Positions 52,025 through 60,840 of a DNA stretch of 64,000 nt are shown piece after piece. Positions within the stretch are counted from its first letter, which is position 1. Each line of letters starts with the position of its first letter. The DNA is from Phycisphaerae bacterium. Lineage in GTDB: Bacteria; Planctomycetota; Phycisphaerae; Phycisphaerales; Phycisphaeraceae. The stretch lies in contig JAUHZU010000003.1 in assembly GCA_030425705.1 (NCBI GenBank), positions 124,001 through 188,000 on the forward strand. Direction: 5' to 3'. The notes below the pieces were generated by a model that ran no database searches, was not told the origin of the DNA, and saw only the letters and a program-made list of their open reading frames with translations. The position numbers and the translations under genes were made by a program.

Positions 52025-52032
52025 TCACCCTA
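51994..52032 (-). repeat. 39-bp repeat, right inverted copy
   Basis: Differs from the left copy at two positions. It supplies the start codon of the cassette ORF and ends seven bases from the upp stop codon. Confidence 0.8.
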
Positions 52033-52039
52033 TGAAGCG

Positions 52040-52690
52040 CTACTCCACCGTCCCGAAGATCCGGTCGCCCGCATCGCCGAGGCCGGGCAGGATGTAGCCC
52101 TTGTCGTTGAGTTGGCGGTCGATCGCGGCGGTATAGATGGGAACCTCCGGGTGGTCGCCGGCGAGCTTGGCGATGCCCTCGGGCGCGGCGACCAGGCAGA
52201 GGAAACGGATGTCTGTGCACTTGCGCTGCTTGAGCACGTGCACGGCCGCGCTCGCGCTGCCGCCGGTCGCGAGCATCGGGTCGACCAGCAGGGCCGGGCC
52301 CTTGGCAATGTCGGCCGGGAGCTTGACGTAGTAGCTCACGGGGGTGAGGGACTTCTCGTCGCGGAACATGCCGACGTGCCCGACCTGCGACTCGGGGATG
52401 AGCTGGGCCATGCCCGTCGCCGGCCCCATGCCGGCCCGGAGGATCGGCACGATCGTGATCGGCCCGACGAGCTGGCTGCCCTCGTACGGCTCCAGCGGGG
52501 AGTTGACGGTGTGCGGTTTCCGCGGCGCGTCGCGCAAGGCCTCGTAGGCGAGGAGCTGGCCAATGCGCTCGGTGAGCTCGCGGAACCGGCCGTGGGGCGT
52601 GTCGGTGTTGCGCAGCTCGGTCTGCAGGTGCGCGACCAGCGGGTGGTCGACGAGGTGGACCTTGGGGTTGTCGGCGTGGGGGTGTGTCAT
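52040..52690 (-). CDS. upp: Uracil phosphoribosyltransferase
   Basis: The 216-residue protein salvages uracil to UMP. ITIVPILRAGMGPATGMAQL, VGMFRDEKSLTPVSYYVKLP and the PRPP loop LLVDPMLATGGSASAAVHVL are diagnostic, with the C-terminal KGYILPGLGDAGDRIFGT uracil-binding segment. ATG 52690 lies five bases after the upstream glycosyltransferase stop; TACAAT about 35 bases before it could be a promoter. Confidence 0.95.
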   Translation of the reverse strand: MTHPHADNPKVHLVDHPLVAHLQTELRNTDTPHGRFRELTERIGQLLAYEALRDAPRKPHTVNSPLEPYEGSQLVGPITIVPILRAGMGPATGMAQLIPESQVGHVGMFRDEKSLTPVSYYVKLPADIAKGPALLVDPMLATGGSASAAVHVLKQRKCTDIRFLCLVAAPEGIAKLAGDHPEVPIYTAAIDRQLNDKGYILPGLGDAGDRIFGTVE

Positions 52691-52694
52691 GGCG

Positions 52695-54911
52695 TTACCC
52701 GAGCGGGGGAGAGGTGCGGCCGCGATTGTACCCCGCGTGCCCGGCCTCAAGCCCCGCCGGCGGGATGCGGAACAGCGGGGCCTGCAGACGCGGGTCCAAC
52801 GCCGGCCACCACGATTCCACCAGGGCCTTTAGCAGCTCCGGCGTCAGCGTCGCATCGAAGCCGTAGGTCGCGCGCAGCCGGGCAACCTCGGACCCGCTGA
52901 CCCAGACATGGGTGATGCCCCGATCGCGGAGCGCGGCGTTGATCGCGGCGACGCTGCCGTCGGTCGCGCGGACGATCTCGCCCAGCGGGTTCACATCGAA
53001 CGCGCTGCTGTAGACGATCGGCCGATCGAGGTAGAGCAGCGCGCTGTTGTCCGCGAGGATAAGCGTCTTCGTGTCGGGCGGGAGCAGGTTGACCGGGTGC
53101 GTGCCCGGTCGGCCGAGTTGTTCAGGGTTGTCCGGGTCGCCGAGGGCGTCGATGCTGAGGTAGACCGGCCCGGGCACGATGCTGCCGTCGTCGAGCTGGA
53201 CCGGGGGCGTCTGGTGCCAGAGCGTGCCGAGCGCGATGGTCAGCAGCGAGAGCAGGAGCACGGCCGCAGCGATCGGGGGGAGGACGCCGCGTAAGGACCC
53301 CGCCGCGTCGCGGATGCGCCCGGCCCCGACCGCGAGGACGACCCCCGCCGGCAGCAGCGTGAACAGGAGGAAGCGGCTCTGCAGGTGCGTGCCGACGCGC
53401 CAGAACGCGAGCTGCCACAGCAGCACCCCGAGCATCGCCAGCGCAAGCCGCCAGGTGCGCGGGTGGCCGAGCATCAGCGCGAACGCGGTCAGCGCCGCGA
53501 GCCAGAAGACCGGCAGCCCGCGCTCGTGGGTAAAACGCGCGATGTTGCGCGACTCCGGCGGCACAGCCGTGCCCCCCAGCGCGCCGTACCCGGTGTTCCG
53601 CAGCCACTGGCGGCTCAGCGCGTCGATTGTCGTCGGTCGGTCCGCGCCGAGCGTGTGTGCGGTGTGCCAGCGCTCAGCCAATGCATCGTCCCAGTGCCCC
53701 GTGCCGAAGACCGACGTCGCGAAGGGGAAGACGGGGTTGCCCGTGGCGACGGCGTTGCGGGCGAAGTAGGGCGTGAGCGTCATCAGCATCGCGGCGGCGA
53801 GTGTCCCGCCGAGGTTCACGCGGGACTTGAGACCAGGCCGTGCGATACCGTGATTGCGCGAGAGAAAGTCTGGCACCAGCGCGATGGCCGCGACCGGCAC
53901 CGCGACCATCGGCCCGGCCGTGAGCTTGCACATCGTCGCGGCGCCGAGCAGCGCCCCGATCGCCGCGCCGCGTCGCCAGCCGAGCCCGCCGGGCTGGAGC
54001 GCGAGGCACAACGCCGCCGCGCCGAAGCCCAACACCGCCGCCTCGTTGTACGTCAGCGACCCGGTGATCACGACCCACGGCAGCAGCAGCACTGCGCCGG
54101 CCGCGACGACCGCCGCCGCGCCCGCGCTCAACCGCCGAGCCGTCTCGACCAACCCCCACACCGCGAGCAGTGCGAATGTGGCGTGCAGCACCTGGCAGGC
54201 ATAGGCCGTGTCGCGCATCGCCCCGCCCAGCAGTGCGCCGATCGCGGTGTAGCCGTGCTCCATCAGCCCGGGGAAGAAGCTGTACACGTTGTGCTCGAGC
54301 GGGGTGGCCCGGCCCAGCGCGATCCACTCCTTGGGGATCTGCAGGTGGTAGCTCGTCACGTCGTAGCCCATCGCCTCGACCCGCCAGAGCGTGCCCGGCG
54401 GGCAACTCGCCGCCACGAGCAGCAGCGCGAGCCCGGGCATCAGGGCCGGCAGCGTCCATGGCCAGCCAAAACGCGCCAGGTCGATGGCCTTCAGTTCGTC
54501 CTTCGCCTGCACCGCGCGGAACACCAACAACATGAGCCCCGCCACGACCGGCAGCGCCGCGGTGAACCGATTGACTCCCACAAGCCAGAACAGCACCCAC
54601 CACAACATCAACAGGCCGGCCATGCCCAGCGCGGCCCGGATCAGCAGGCGCGCCGGTTCGGCGCAGTCGGACCCGGCCGGCAGCAGCCAGCGGTTGATCG
54701 AGTCGCCCAGGCCGAACGCACTGGCCCACAAAAACAGCGCGATCCCGGCCGCCGGCACCAGGTTCAGCGGCACCCCCAGCAGCCAGTCCGCGCCGGGCAG
54801 CCCGCCGTACACCGCGAGCACCATCGTGAGCCCCAGCGTCGCCGCGCAAGCGAGCAGCACAAGCACCGGCTGGCGTCTGTTGTGTTGGGAGGGTGGGTCG
54901 GCTGCAGGCAC
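52695..54911 (-). CDS. Large polytopic membrane glycosyltransferase-like protein
   Basis: The 738-residue protein has ten or more transmembrane helices followed by a soluble C-terminal domain (about 150 residues). The first periplasmic loop, A-M-G-Y-D-V-T-S-Y-H-L-Q-I-P-K-E-W, resembles the D-x-x-x-Y-H-L-x-x-P motif of lipid-sugar-dependent (ArnT/PMT-like) transferases. Acceptor and donor are unknown. I chose GTG 54911 because TACACT lies exactly six bases upstream; the frame is open further but runs into lipA. Confidence 0.7.
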   Translation of the reverse strand: MPAADPPSQHNRRQPVLVLLACAATLGLTMVLAVYGGLPGADWLLGVPLNLVPAAGIALFLWASAFGLGDSINRWLLPAGSDCAEPARLLIRAALGMAGLLMLWWVLFWLVGVNRFTAALPVVAGLMLLVFRAVQAKDELKAIDLARFGWPWTLPALMPGLALLLVAASCPPGTLWRVEAMGYDVTSYHLQIPKEWIALGRATPLEHNVYSFFPGLMEHGYTAIGALLGGAMRDTAYACQVLHATFALLAVWGLVETARRLSAGAAAVVAAGAVLLLPWVVITGSLTYNEAAVLGFGAAALCLALQPGGLGWRRGAAIGALLGAATMCKLTAGPMVAVPVAAIALVPDFLSRNHGIARPGLKSRVNLGGTLAAAMLMTLTPYFARNAVATGNPVFPFATSVFGTGHWDDALAERWHTAHTLGADRPTTIDALSRQWLRNTGYGALGGTAVPPESRNIARFTHERGLPVFWLAALTAFALMLGHPRTWRLALAMLGVLLWQLAFWRVGTHLQSRFLLFTLLPAGVVLAVGAGRIRDAAGSLRGVLPPIAAAVLLLSLLTIALGTLWHQTPPVQLDDGSIVPGPVYLSIDALGDPDNPEQLGRPGTHPVNLLPPDTKTLILADNSALLYLDRPIVYSSAFDVNPLGEIVRATDGSVAAINAALRDRGITHVWVSGSEVARLRATYGFDATLTPELLKALVESWWPALDPRLQAPLFRIPPAGLEAGHAGYNRGRTSPPLG

Positions 54912-54917
54912 CGCGAC

Positions 54918-54923
54918 AGTGTA
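54918..54923 (-). promoter_or_regulatory. -10 element, leaderless start of the glycosyltransferase gene
   Basis: TACACT on the minus strand, then GTCGCG, then GTG at 54911. Confidence 0.5.
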
Positions 54924-54979
54924 CCGCCGGGCAAGCTGCGGCTCGTATGGCCATGATGCATAGCTGCATTGCGGTGCAG

Positions 54980-56249
54980 CTAGACGCGGGCTTCCATCTT
55001 CAGCACCTGGTCGTCGGCGTGGTACGACGAACGCACCAGCGGGCCGGACTCGCAGTGACGGATGCCCAGTTCTTCCGCCCGGTACTTGTACGCGACGAAC
55101 TGCGCGGGCGTGACCCAGTGGGTGATCGGCAGGTGGTTGCGCGTCGGCTGGAGGTACTGGCCGATCGTGAGGATGTCCAGCGTTTCGTGCACGCCCGGGT
55201 AGGTGCGGCGGGGGTACGCAAGCTCGGCGATGCGGTCGCCGGCTTCCGGGGGCTTCGCGGGGCCGGGGTGGTCCCACAGCGGGTTGGAGTGGTCGACGAG
55301 GTAGCCGCCGCGCCGCAGCTTCTCGCCCAGCTCGGGCTTCTCGCCGCCGTGGCCCAGGTGCAGCGACCTGCCGGGCGACAGGTCGACGCCGAGGTCGGCC
55401 GCGCGATCGGTGAGCCCGCGGTTGGGGTCGGGCGCGACCCAGTGCTCGTCCACGTTGGTCTCCGGGCCGTCGTGCGAAACGCCGCGCACGCGTACGCCCT
55501 CGACGAGGTCGTGGAACATCTGCTCGACTTCTTCCTCACGCTCGCCGATGCCGACCATGATCCCGGTCTTGACGGTCAGCCCCTGCGCCTTGCCGCGACG
55601 GAGGAGCTCGACGGACTGCTCGAACCTCGCCTGCGGGCGGACGACCTTGTAGAGACGGGGGACGGTCTCGACGTTGTGGTTGAGGATATCCGGCCGTTCG
55701 TCGAGGACGAGCTGCAGCGCGTCCCAGTCGCCGTTGAAGTCGGGGATGAGCACCTCGACCTGCGTGCCCGGCGACTGTCGGCGGATCTCACGGATGGTCT
55801 CCGCCCAGAGTTCTGCGCCGCCGTCGGGCAGCTCGTCGCGGTCGACGCTGGTGATGACCAAGTGCTTGAGCTGCATGATCGCCGCCGCCTCACCGACGCG
55901 GCGGGGCTCGTCCATGTCGTACTCGGGCGGCCGACCCGTCGTGATATGGCAGAACCCGCACGAGCGGGTGCAGGTGTCGCCGAGGATCATCATCGTCGCC
56001 GTGCCGCGTTCCCAGCACTCGCCCAGGTTCGGGCACCGGGCCTCGGCACAGACGGTGTGCAGCTTGTGCTTGTTGACCAGGTCCAGGGTCTCTTTGTAAC
56101 CCGTACCGCCGGGCAGCTTCGCGCGCAGCCAGTCGGGCTTCTTGCGGCGGATGAACTCGATGCCGCCGGCCCCGCCGGGCCCGCATCCCCCGCCGCCGGC
56201 GTGGGCCGCGTTGTCGAGCACCATGTTGGACAGACTGATCTTCTTCACG
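54980..56249 (-). CDS. lipA: Lipoyl synthase with a large insertion
   Basis: LipA inserts two sulfurs into octanoyl groups of lipoyl domains. Both cluster motifs are present: CAEARCPNLGEC (auxiliary cluster) and CTRSCGFC (radical SAM), plus VITSVDRDELPDGGA, IPDFNGDWDALQ and DILTIGQYLQPTRNHLPI. Between MFHDLVEGV and HETLDILTIGQYL, about residues 253-350, there are about 95 extra residues including WVAPDPNRGLTDRAADLG, absent from the usual 300-330-residue enzyme. GTG 56249 has TACAAT exactly six bases upstream; an ATG at 56225 is an alternative. Confidence 0.92.
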
Positions 56250-56255
56250 CAGACA

Positions 56256-56261
56256 TTGTAG
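56256..56261 (-). promoter_or_regulatory. -10 element, leaderless start of lipA
   Basis: TACAAT on the minus strand, then GTCTGC, then GTG at 56249. Confidence 0.5.
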
Positions 56262-56290
56262 CGGGGTGGTGCGCTGGAGACGGAATGGAA

Positions 56291-56319
56291 GAAGCCCACA
56301 CCGTGGCGGCGTGGGCTTC
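56291..56319 (-). terminator. Hairpin terminator of the 56345-56665 gene
   Basis: GAAGCCCAC and GTGGGCTTC are perfect arms. On the minus strand TTCC follows the hairpin. It separates the upstream small gene from lipA. Confidence 0.55.
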
Positions 56320-56344
56320 GGGGGTGCTGTCTATGGGTGTTCCA

Positions 56345-56665
56345 TCAGGCCGCGGAGACCTCGACGAACTTCTCGACCCCGCGCAGGTCGCGGAGGACAT
56401 CGGCGGTGGCGAGGAAGGTGCCTTCTTCGCCCACGGCGGCGGTCACGGGGCGCTGCTTGACCAGCCGGCTCTCCCAGACGCGCCAACGGCCGCCGCGGGT
56501 CGACATCGTCTGGTTCGCCTCGCGGACCTTCTTCAGCCGCTTGTTTTCCTTGACGATCGCCGGGTCCTTGCTGAGCAGGCGGACCAGCGTCTTGCGGGCG
56601 CCTTCGCTCTTGACGGGCTTGACGATCTTGACGGTGACGGTGATTCCGGGGGCGATATCGCTCAT
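56345..56665 (-). CDS. Small conserved hypothetical protein
   Basis: A 106-residue basic protein beginning MSDIAPGITVTVKIVKPVKS, with a KTLVRLLSKDPAIVKENKRL helix and a RGGRWRVWESRLVKQRPVTA segment. I recognise no characterised family. ATG 56665 is supported by the domain start; a CATAAT-like hexamer lies about 50 bases upstream. A hairpin terminator follows. Confidence 0.6.
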   Translation of the reverse strand: MSDIAPGITVTVKIVKPVKSEGARKTLVRLLSKDPAIVKENKRLKKVREANQTMSTRGGRWRVWESRLVKQRPVTAAVGEEGTFLATADVLRDLRGVEKFVEVSAA

Positions 56666-56736
56666 GGCGGTGCTCTGCGGGCTTGGGCGTGGTGGGTCAG
56701 TCGAGCCGGGTATTATGGCCCAACTCCGGGGGTGGG

Positions 56737-57465
56737 TCAAGGCCCCTCCGCGACCCGCCGCGCCAGGGCCGGGGGCGTCCCGATCCCCAGCACAAAGACC
56801 TCGCCGAGCAGCGCCCGGGCCGGCTCGGCCGAAAACCCGCGTTTGAGGGCGACAAACGTGGCTGTGGCGTCTGCCCGGACCGTCGGGTCCGAGGCCACGC
56901 CGGTATCGCAATCCAGCCCCGACGGTACATCGACCGCCAGGACCAGCGGGCCCGTCTCGGCGGCGCCGGCCGCATTGATCGCCGACACCACCGCGGCGGC
57001 GTGCGGCCGCAGCCCCCGTTCGGCCTCGAAGCCCGTGCCCAGGAGCGCATCCACCACTACGTCCGCCGACGCGAGTTTGGGCGCGTGCTCGGCCAGGGAG
57101 CGTTCGTCATCGATCCGCAGCACCGGGACCCCCATGGCCCGGCAAACGGCGTGGTTCGTCGCGGCGTCGCCCGAGAGCCCCACAGGGTCGGCCGCGCTAA
57201 ACACTACGACCCGCCGGCCGGCGTTGGTCAGGTGGCGCGCGATCACGTACCCGTCGCCGCCGTTGTTCCCCCCGCCACAAACGACCGCGACCGCGTCGCC
57301 GCCGCGCGCTTCGAGCATACCGGTGACCACATCGGTGGCATTGATCCCGGCGTTCTCCATCAGCACGATGCCGGGGATACCCAGCTCTTCGATCGCACGT
57401 CGGTCCACCTCCCGCACCTGGGCGCGGGTGAGCAGCAGCGGGGCGGGGGTGTCTTCGCTGGCCAT
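56737..57465 (-). CDS. nnrE: NAD(P)H-hydrate epimerase (YjeF N-terminal domain)
   Basis: The 242-residue enzyme repairs hydrated NAD(P)H by epimerisation. GIVLMENAGINATDVV, VVCGGGNNGGDGYVIARHL (the N-N-x-G-D-G loop), DVVVDALLGTGFEAE and LAVDVPSGLDCDTG are family hallmarks. The dehydratase domain found fused in many bacteria is absent. ATG 57465 has TACGAT six bases upstream; two bases of that hexamer belong to the solo 39-bp repeat. Confidence 0.9.
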   Translation of the reverse strand: MASEDTPAPLLLTRAQVREVDRRAIEELGIPGIVLMENAGINATDVVTGMLEARGGDAVAVVCGGGNNGGDGYVIARHLTNAGRRVVVFSAADPVGLSGDAATNHAVCRAMGVPVLRIDDERSLAEHAPKLASADVVVDALLGTGFEAERGLRPHAAAVVSAINAAGAAETGPLVLAVDVPSGLDCDTGVASDPTVRADATATFVALKRGFSAEPARALLGEVFVLGIGTPPALARRVAEGP

Positions 57466-57471
57466 GAAAGC

Positions 57472-57477
57472 ATCGTA
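57472..57477 (-). promoter_or_regulatory. -10 element, leaderless start of nnrE
   Basis: TACGAT on the minus strand, then GCTTTC, then ATG at 57465. Its first two bases are the end of the 39-bp repeat. Confidence 0.45.
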
Positions 57478-57514
57478 GAGTGGGTGGAGCAGGTCCGCGA
57501 GCGATGCCCACCGG
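57476..57514 (+). repeat. 39-bp repeat, solo copy
   Basis: Matches the left copy at 51418-51456 at 35 of 39 positions. It fills the space between the nnrE promoter and the ispF stop codon (57517-57519), with no ORF attached. Confidence 0.75.
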
Positions 57515-57516
57515 GC

Positions 57517-58047
57517 TTACTGCATCGGCACCAGCAGCACCACCGTGTGGCACGCGATCGCGCGGTTCTCGCCCAGGGCGTCGACGCCCTCGTGGGTTTT
57601 CGCCTTGAGGTTGACCCGCGAGACCTCGCAGCCGAGCAGGCCCGCGAGGTTGCGCTTCATGGCGTCTTTGTACGGCCCGAGCTTCGGCCGCTGCAGGATC
57701 ACGGTCACGTCGAGGTTGCCTAGCGTGTAGCCCGCGTCGGCCATGCGCTGGGCCGCCTCGCGCACGAACACCGCCGAGTCCGCGTCCTGCCACGCGGGGT
57801 CGTTGTCCGGAAACAACTGGCCGATGTCTTCCCGGCCGAGCGCGCCGAGCACCGCGTCGGTTACGGCGTGGTACACGACGTCCCCATCCGAATGCGCGAC
57901 GCACCCGCGGTGGTGGTCCAATTCCAGACCGCAAACGACCAGCGCGTTGCCGTCTTCCAGACGGTGCAGGTCAAAACCATGGCCGATCCGAGGGGGGGTT
58001 ACCGCAGAGTACGCAGAGGACGCAGAGTTTGGTTCAGGGCTTGGCAT
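57517..58047 (-). CDS. ispF: 2-C-methyl-D-erythritol 2,4-cyclodiphosphate synthase with repeat-derived N-terminus
   Basis: IspF forms the cyclic diphosphate of the MEP isoprenoid pathway. RIGHGFDLHRLEDG (metal-binding D-x-H) and CVAHSDGDVVYHAVTDAVLG are diagnostic, with the F-P-D-N-D-P-A-W loop and KAKTHEGVDALGE. The family normally starts a few residues before I-G-H-G-F-D. Here the first 19 codons, including the only ATG, overlap the end of the GxxExxY gene by 14 bases and read through the 27-bp repeat (S-A-S-S-A-Y-S-A-V). The TGA of the upstream gene lies within this overlap, so translation is probably coupled. Confidence 0.92.
   Translation of the reverse strand: MPSPEPNSASSAYSAVTPPRIGHGFDLHRLEDGNALVVCGLELDHHRGCVAHSDGDVVYHAVTDAVLGALGREDIGQLFPDNDPAWQDADSAVFVREAAQRMADAGYTLGNLDVTVILQRPKLGPYKDAMKRNLAGLLGCEVSRVNLKAKTHEGVDALGENRAIACHTVVLLVPMQ
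58001..58027 (+). repeat. 27-bp repeat, left copy
   Basis: ACCGCAGAGTACGCAGAGGA continues with CGCAGAG. It is composed of three degenerate 9-mers of the type ACGCAGAG(G/T), and is read in the ispF frame as S-A-S-S-A-Y-S-A-V. Confidence 0.75.
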
Positions 58048-58420
58048 AGTCTTGGACGAGTCGGGTGACGCCGTCGGTCAGGCGGGTGACATTGAAGTTG
58101 ATAAGCAGGCCGATGGAGTGGCCGGAGAGTCTGAGGTAGGAAAGCAGTTGGGCGCGGTGGATCGGGCTGATCTGATCAACAGACTTGAGTTCGATGACGA
58201 CCCGGTTGTAAACCACAAAATCGAGGCGGTAGCCGCAGTCGAGTTGTTCGTTCCGATAGCGGATCGGCAGGGGGACTTGTCGCTTGAACGGGATGCCGAG
58301 TGCGTTTAGTTCTGCCCCAAGACACGTTTCATAAGCCGACTCCAGCAGCCCCGGGCCCAAGGCCTTGTGAACCTCGATCGCTGCCCCGATGATCGCCTGC
58401 GTGAGTGCCTTGTCTTCCAT
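58034..58420 (-). CDS. GxxExxY-family protein
   Basis: A 128-residue protein of the GxxExxY family, named for the motif seen here as G-P-G-L-L-E-S-A-Y near residue 25, followed by LDFVVYNRVVIELKSV (the D...E-x-K pattern of restriction-like nucleases) and AQLLSYLRLSGHSIGLLINF. The PD-(D/E)XK-like pattern suggests a nuclease fold but activity is unknown. I chose ATG 58420; a start 17 codons upstream would add residues encoded by the flanking repeat. Confidence 0.85.
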   Translation of the reverse strand: MEDKALTQAIIGAAIEVHKALGPGLLESAYETCLGAELNALGIPFKRQVPLPIRYRNEQLDCGYRLDFVVYNRVVIELKSVDQISPIHRAQLLSYLRLSGHSIGLLINFNVTRLTDGVTRLVQDYAKP

Positions 58421-58426
58421 GCCTGG

Positions 58427-58453
58427 CTCTGCGCTCTCTGTGTCCTCTGCGGT
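58427..58453 (-). repeat. 27-bp repeat, right inverted copy
   Basis: On the minus strand it reads ACCGCAGAGGACACAGAGAG followed by CGCAGAG. In the frame of the GxxExxY gene it would encode T-A-E-D-T-E-S-A-E if translation began upstream. Confidence 0.75.
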
Positions 58454-58467
58454 GGTGCCTTCCGATA

Positions 58468-59856
<1,389 letters not shown>

Positions 59857-59918
59857 AAGACCGGCTATCGTCCCCGGCCCGCGCGGCAGGGTCAAACCCG
59901 CGGAGCGTGGGCCGGCGC

Positions 59919-59924
59919 TATAAT
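59919..59924 (+). promoter_or_regulatory. -10 element, leaderless start of mqnA
   Basis: A perfect TATAAT, then CCCGAC, then ATG at 59931. Confidence 0.6.
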
Positions 59925-59930
59925 CCCGAC

Positions 59931-60830
59931 ATGCGTGAGGCCGACCCCCAAGCGACCGACCCGCCCGCGGCGTCCCCGGCGACGACCACCCGCCGTGTGG
60001 GCTGTGTCAGCTACCTCAACGCGGCCCCCCTCATCAGCGGGCTCGACGCCGTGCCCGGCGTGCGCGTGCGGGTCGACGTGCCCTCGGCCCTGCTGGACGA
60101 CCTGCTCACCGGCGAGGTTGACGCGGCGCTCTGCCCGGTTATCGACTACTTCCGCGCCCCGGAACCGCTCAAGATCATCCCCGTCGGCGGGATCGGCTGC
60201 GATGGGCCGACGCTGACCGTCCGGCTGTACAGCAAGGTGCCGATCGACCGGGTCACCACGCTGCACGCCGACACGGACAGCCACACAAGCGTCGCGCTGG
60301 TGCAGGTGCTGCTGCGCGAGCTGTTCGGCGTCGCGCCGACGATGATCGACTACTGCGCGCGCGAGCAGGTCGCCAACGGCAAGATCGCCGGCCAGCCCGA
60401 GGCCGTGCTGCTCATCGGCGACAAGGTGGTGACCGGCTCACCCCTGGCGGTGGTGTACCCGCACCAACTCGACCTGGGCGAGGCGTGGCACCGGCTGACC
60501 GGGCTGCCGTTCGTCTTCGCGATCTGGATGGCGAAGCAGGGGACAGAACTGGGCACACTGCCGCAGGCACTGTCGGCGCAGCTCGAGCGCAACCTGCCGC
60601 AGTCCGTGGTGCTCGCCGAACAGTTGGCCGAGCGGCACGGCTGGCCGGTCGACCTCGCGGCGTACTACCTCGGCGAGGTGTTGCGCTACCGTATCGGGCC
60701 GCGCGAGCTGGAAGCCATCGAACGCTTCGGCACGCTCGCACACCGGCACGGGCTGATCGCCACCCGCCGCGCCTTGGCCGTCGAGTACGGGGCCCCCGGC
60801 CACTCGGCCCGGGATCGGACGACGGGCTGA
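59931..60830 (+). CDS. mqnA: Chorismate dehydratase (futalosine pathway)
   Basis: MqnA converts chorismate to 3-enolpyruvyl-benzoate at the start of the futalosine route to menaquinone. The 299-residue protein has the periplasmic-binding-like fold segments VGCVSYLNAAPLISGL, LTGEVDAALCPVIDYF, the DSHTSVALVQVLLRELFG helix with the conserved Ser/Thr, EAVLLIGDKVV and LGEAWHRLTGLPFVFAIW. A perfect TATAAT ends six bases before ATG 59931, supporting this start and a leaderless mRNA. Confidence 0.93.
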   Translation: MREADPQATDPPAASPATTTRRVGCVSYLNAAPLISGLDAVPGVRVRVDVPSALLDDLLTGEVDAALCPVIDYFRAPEPLKIIPVGGIGCDGPTLTVRLYSKVPIDRVTTLHADTDSHTSVALVQVLLRELFGVAPTMIDYCAREQVANGKIAGQPEAVLLIGDKVVTGSPLAVVYPHQLDLGEAWHRLTGLPFVFAIWMAKQGTELGTLPQALSAQLERNLPQSVVLAEQLAERHGWPVDLAAYYLGEVLRYRIGPRELEAIERFGTLAHRHGLIATRRALAVEYGAPGHSARDRTTG

Positions 60831-60840
60831 GGGGTCCTCC

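Larger units (their letters stand above)
51418..52032. mobile_element. Inverted-repeat-bounded cassette with one orphan ORF
   Basis: A 615-bp unit bounded by 39-bp inverted repeats that match at 37 of 39 positions. It contains a single ORF with visibly lower GC than its surroundings and fits between the stop codons of the M24 peptidase and upp genes, 11 and 7 bases away. No target duplication is evident and the ORF is not a recognised transposase. A solo third copy of the repeat lies at 57476-57514. Confidence 0.6.
58001..58453. mobile_element. Inverted-repeat-bounded GxxExxY cassette
   Basis: 27-bp inverted repeats of the ACCGCAGAG type, 58001-58027 and 58427-58453, match at 23 of 27 positions and bracket a GxxExxY gene. 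The unit sits between ispF, whose 5' end it alters, and the NtrC-type gene, whose stop codon is 15 bases away. Similar repeats near GxxExxY genes are, from memory, seen in other planctomycetes and related phyla. Confidence 0.55.
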
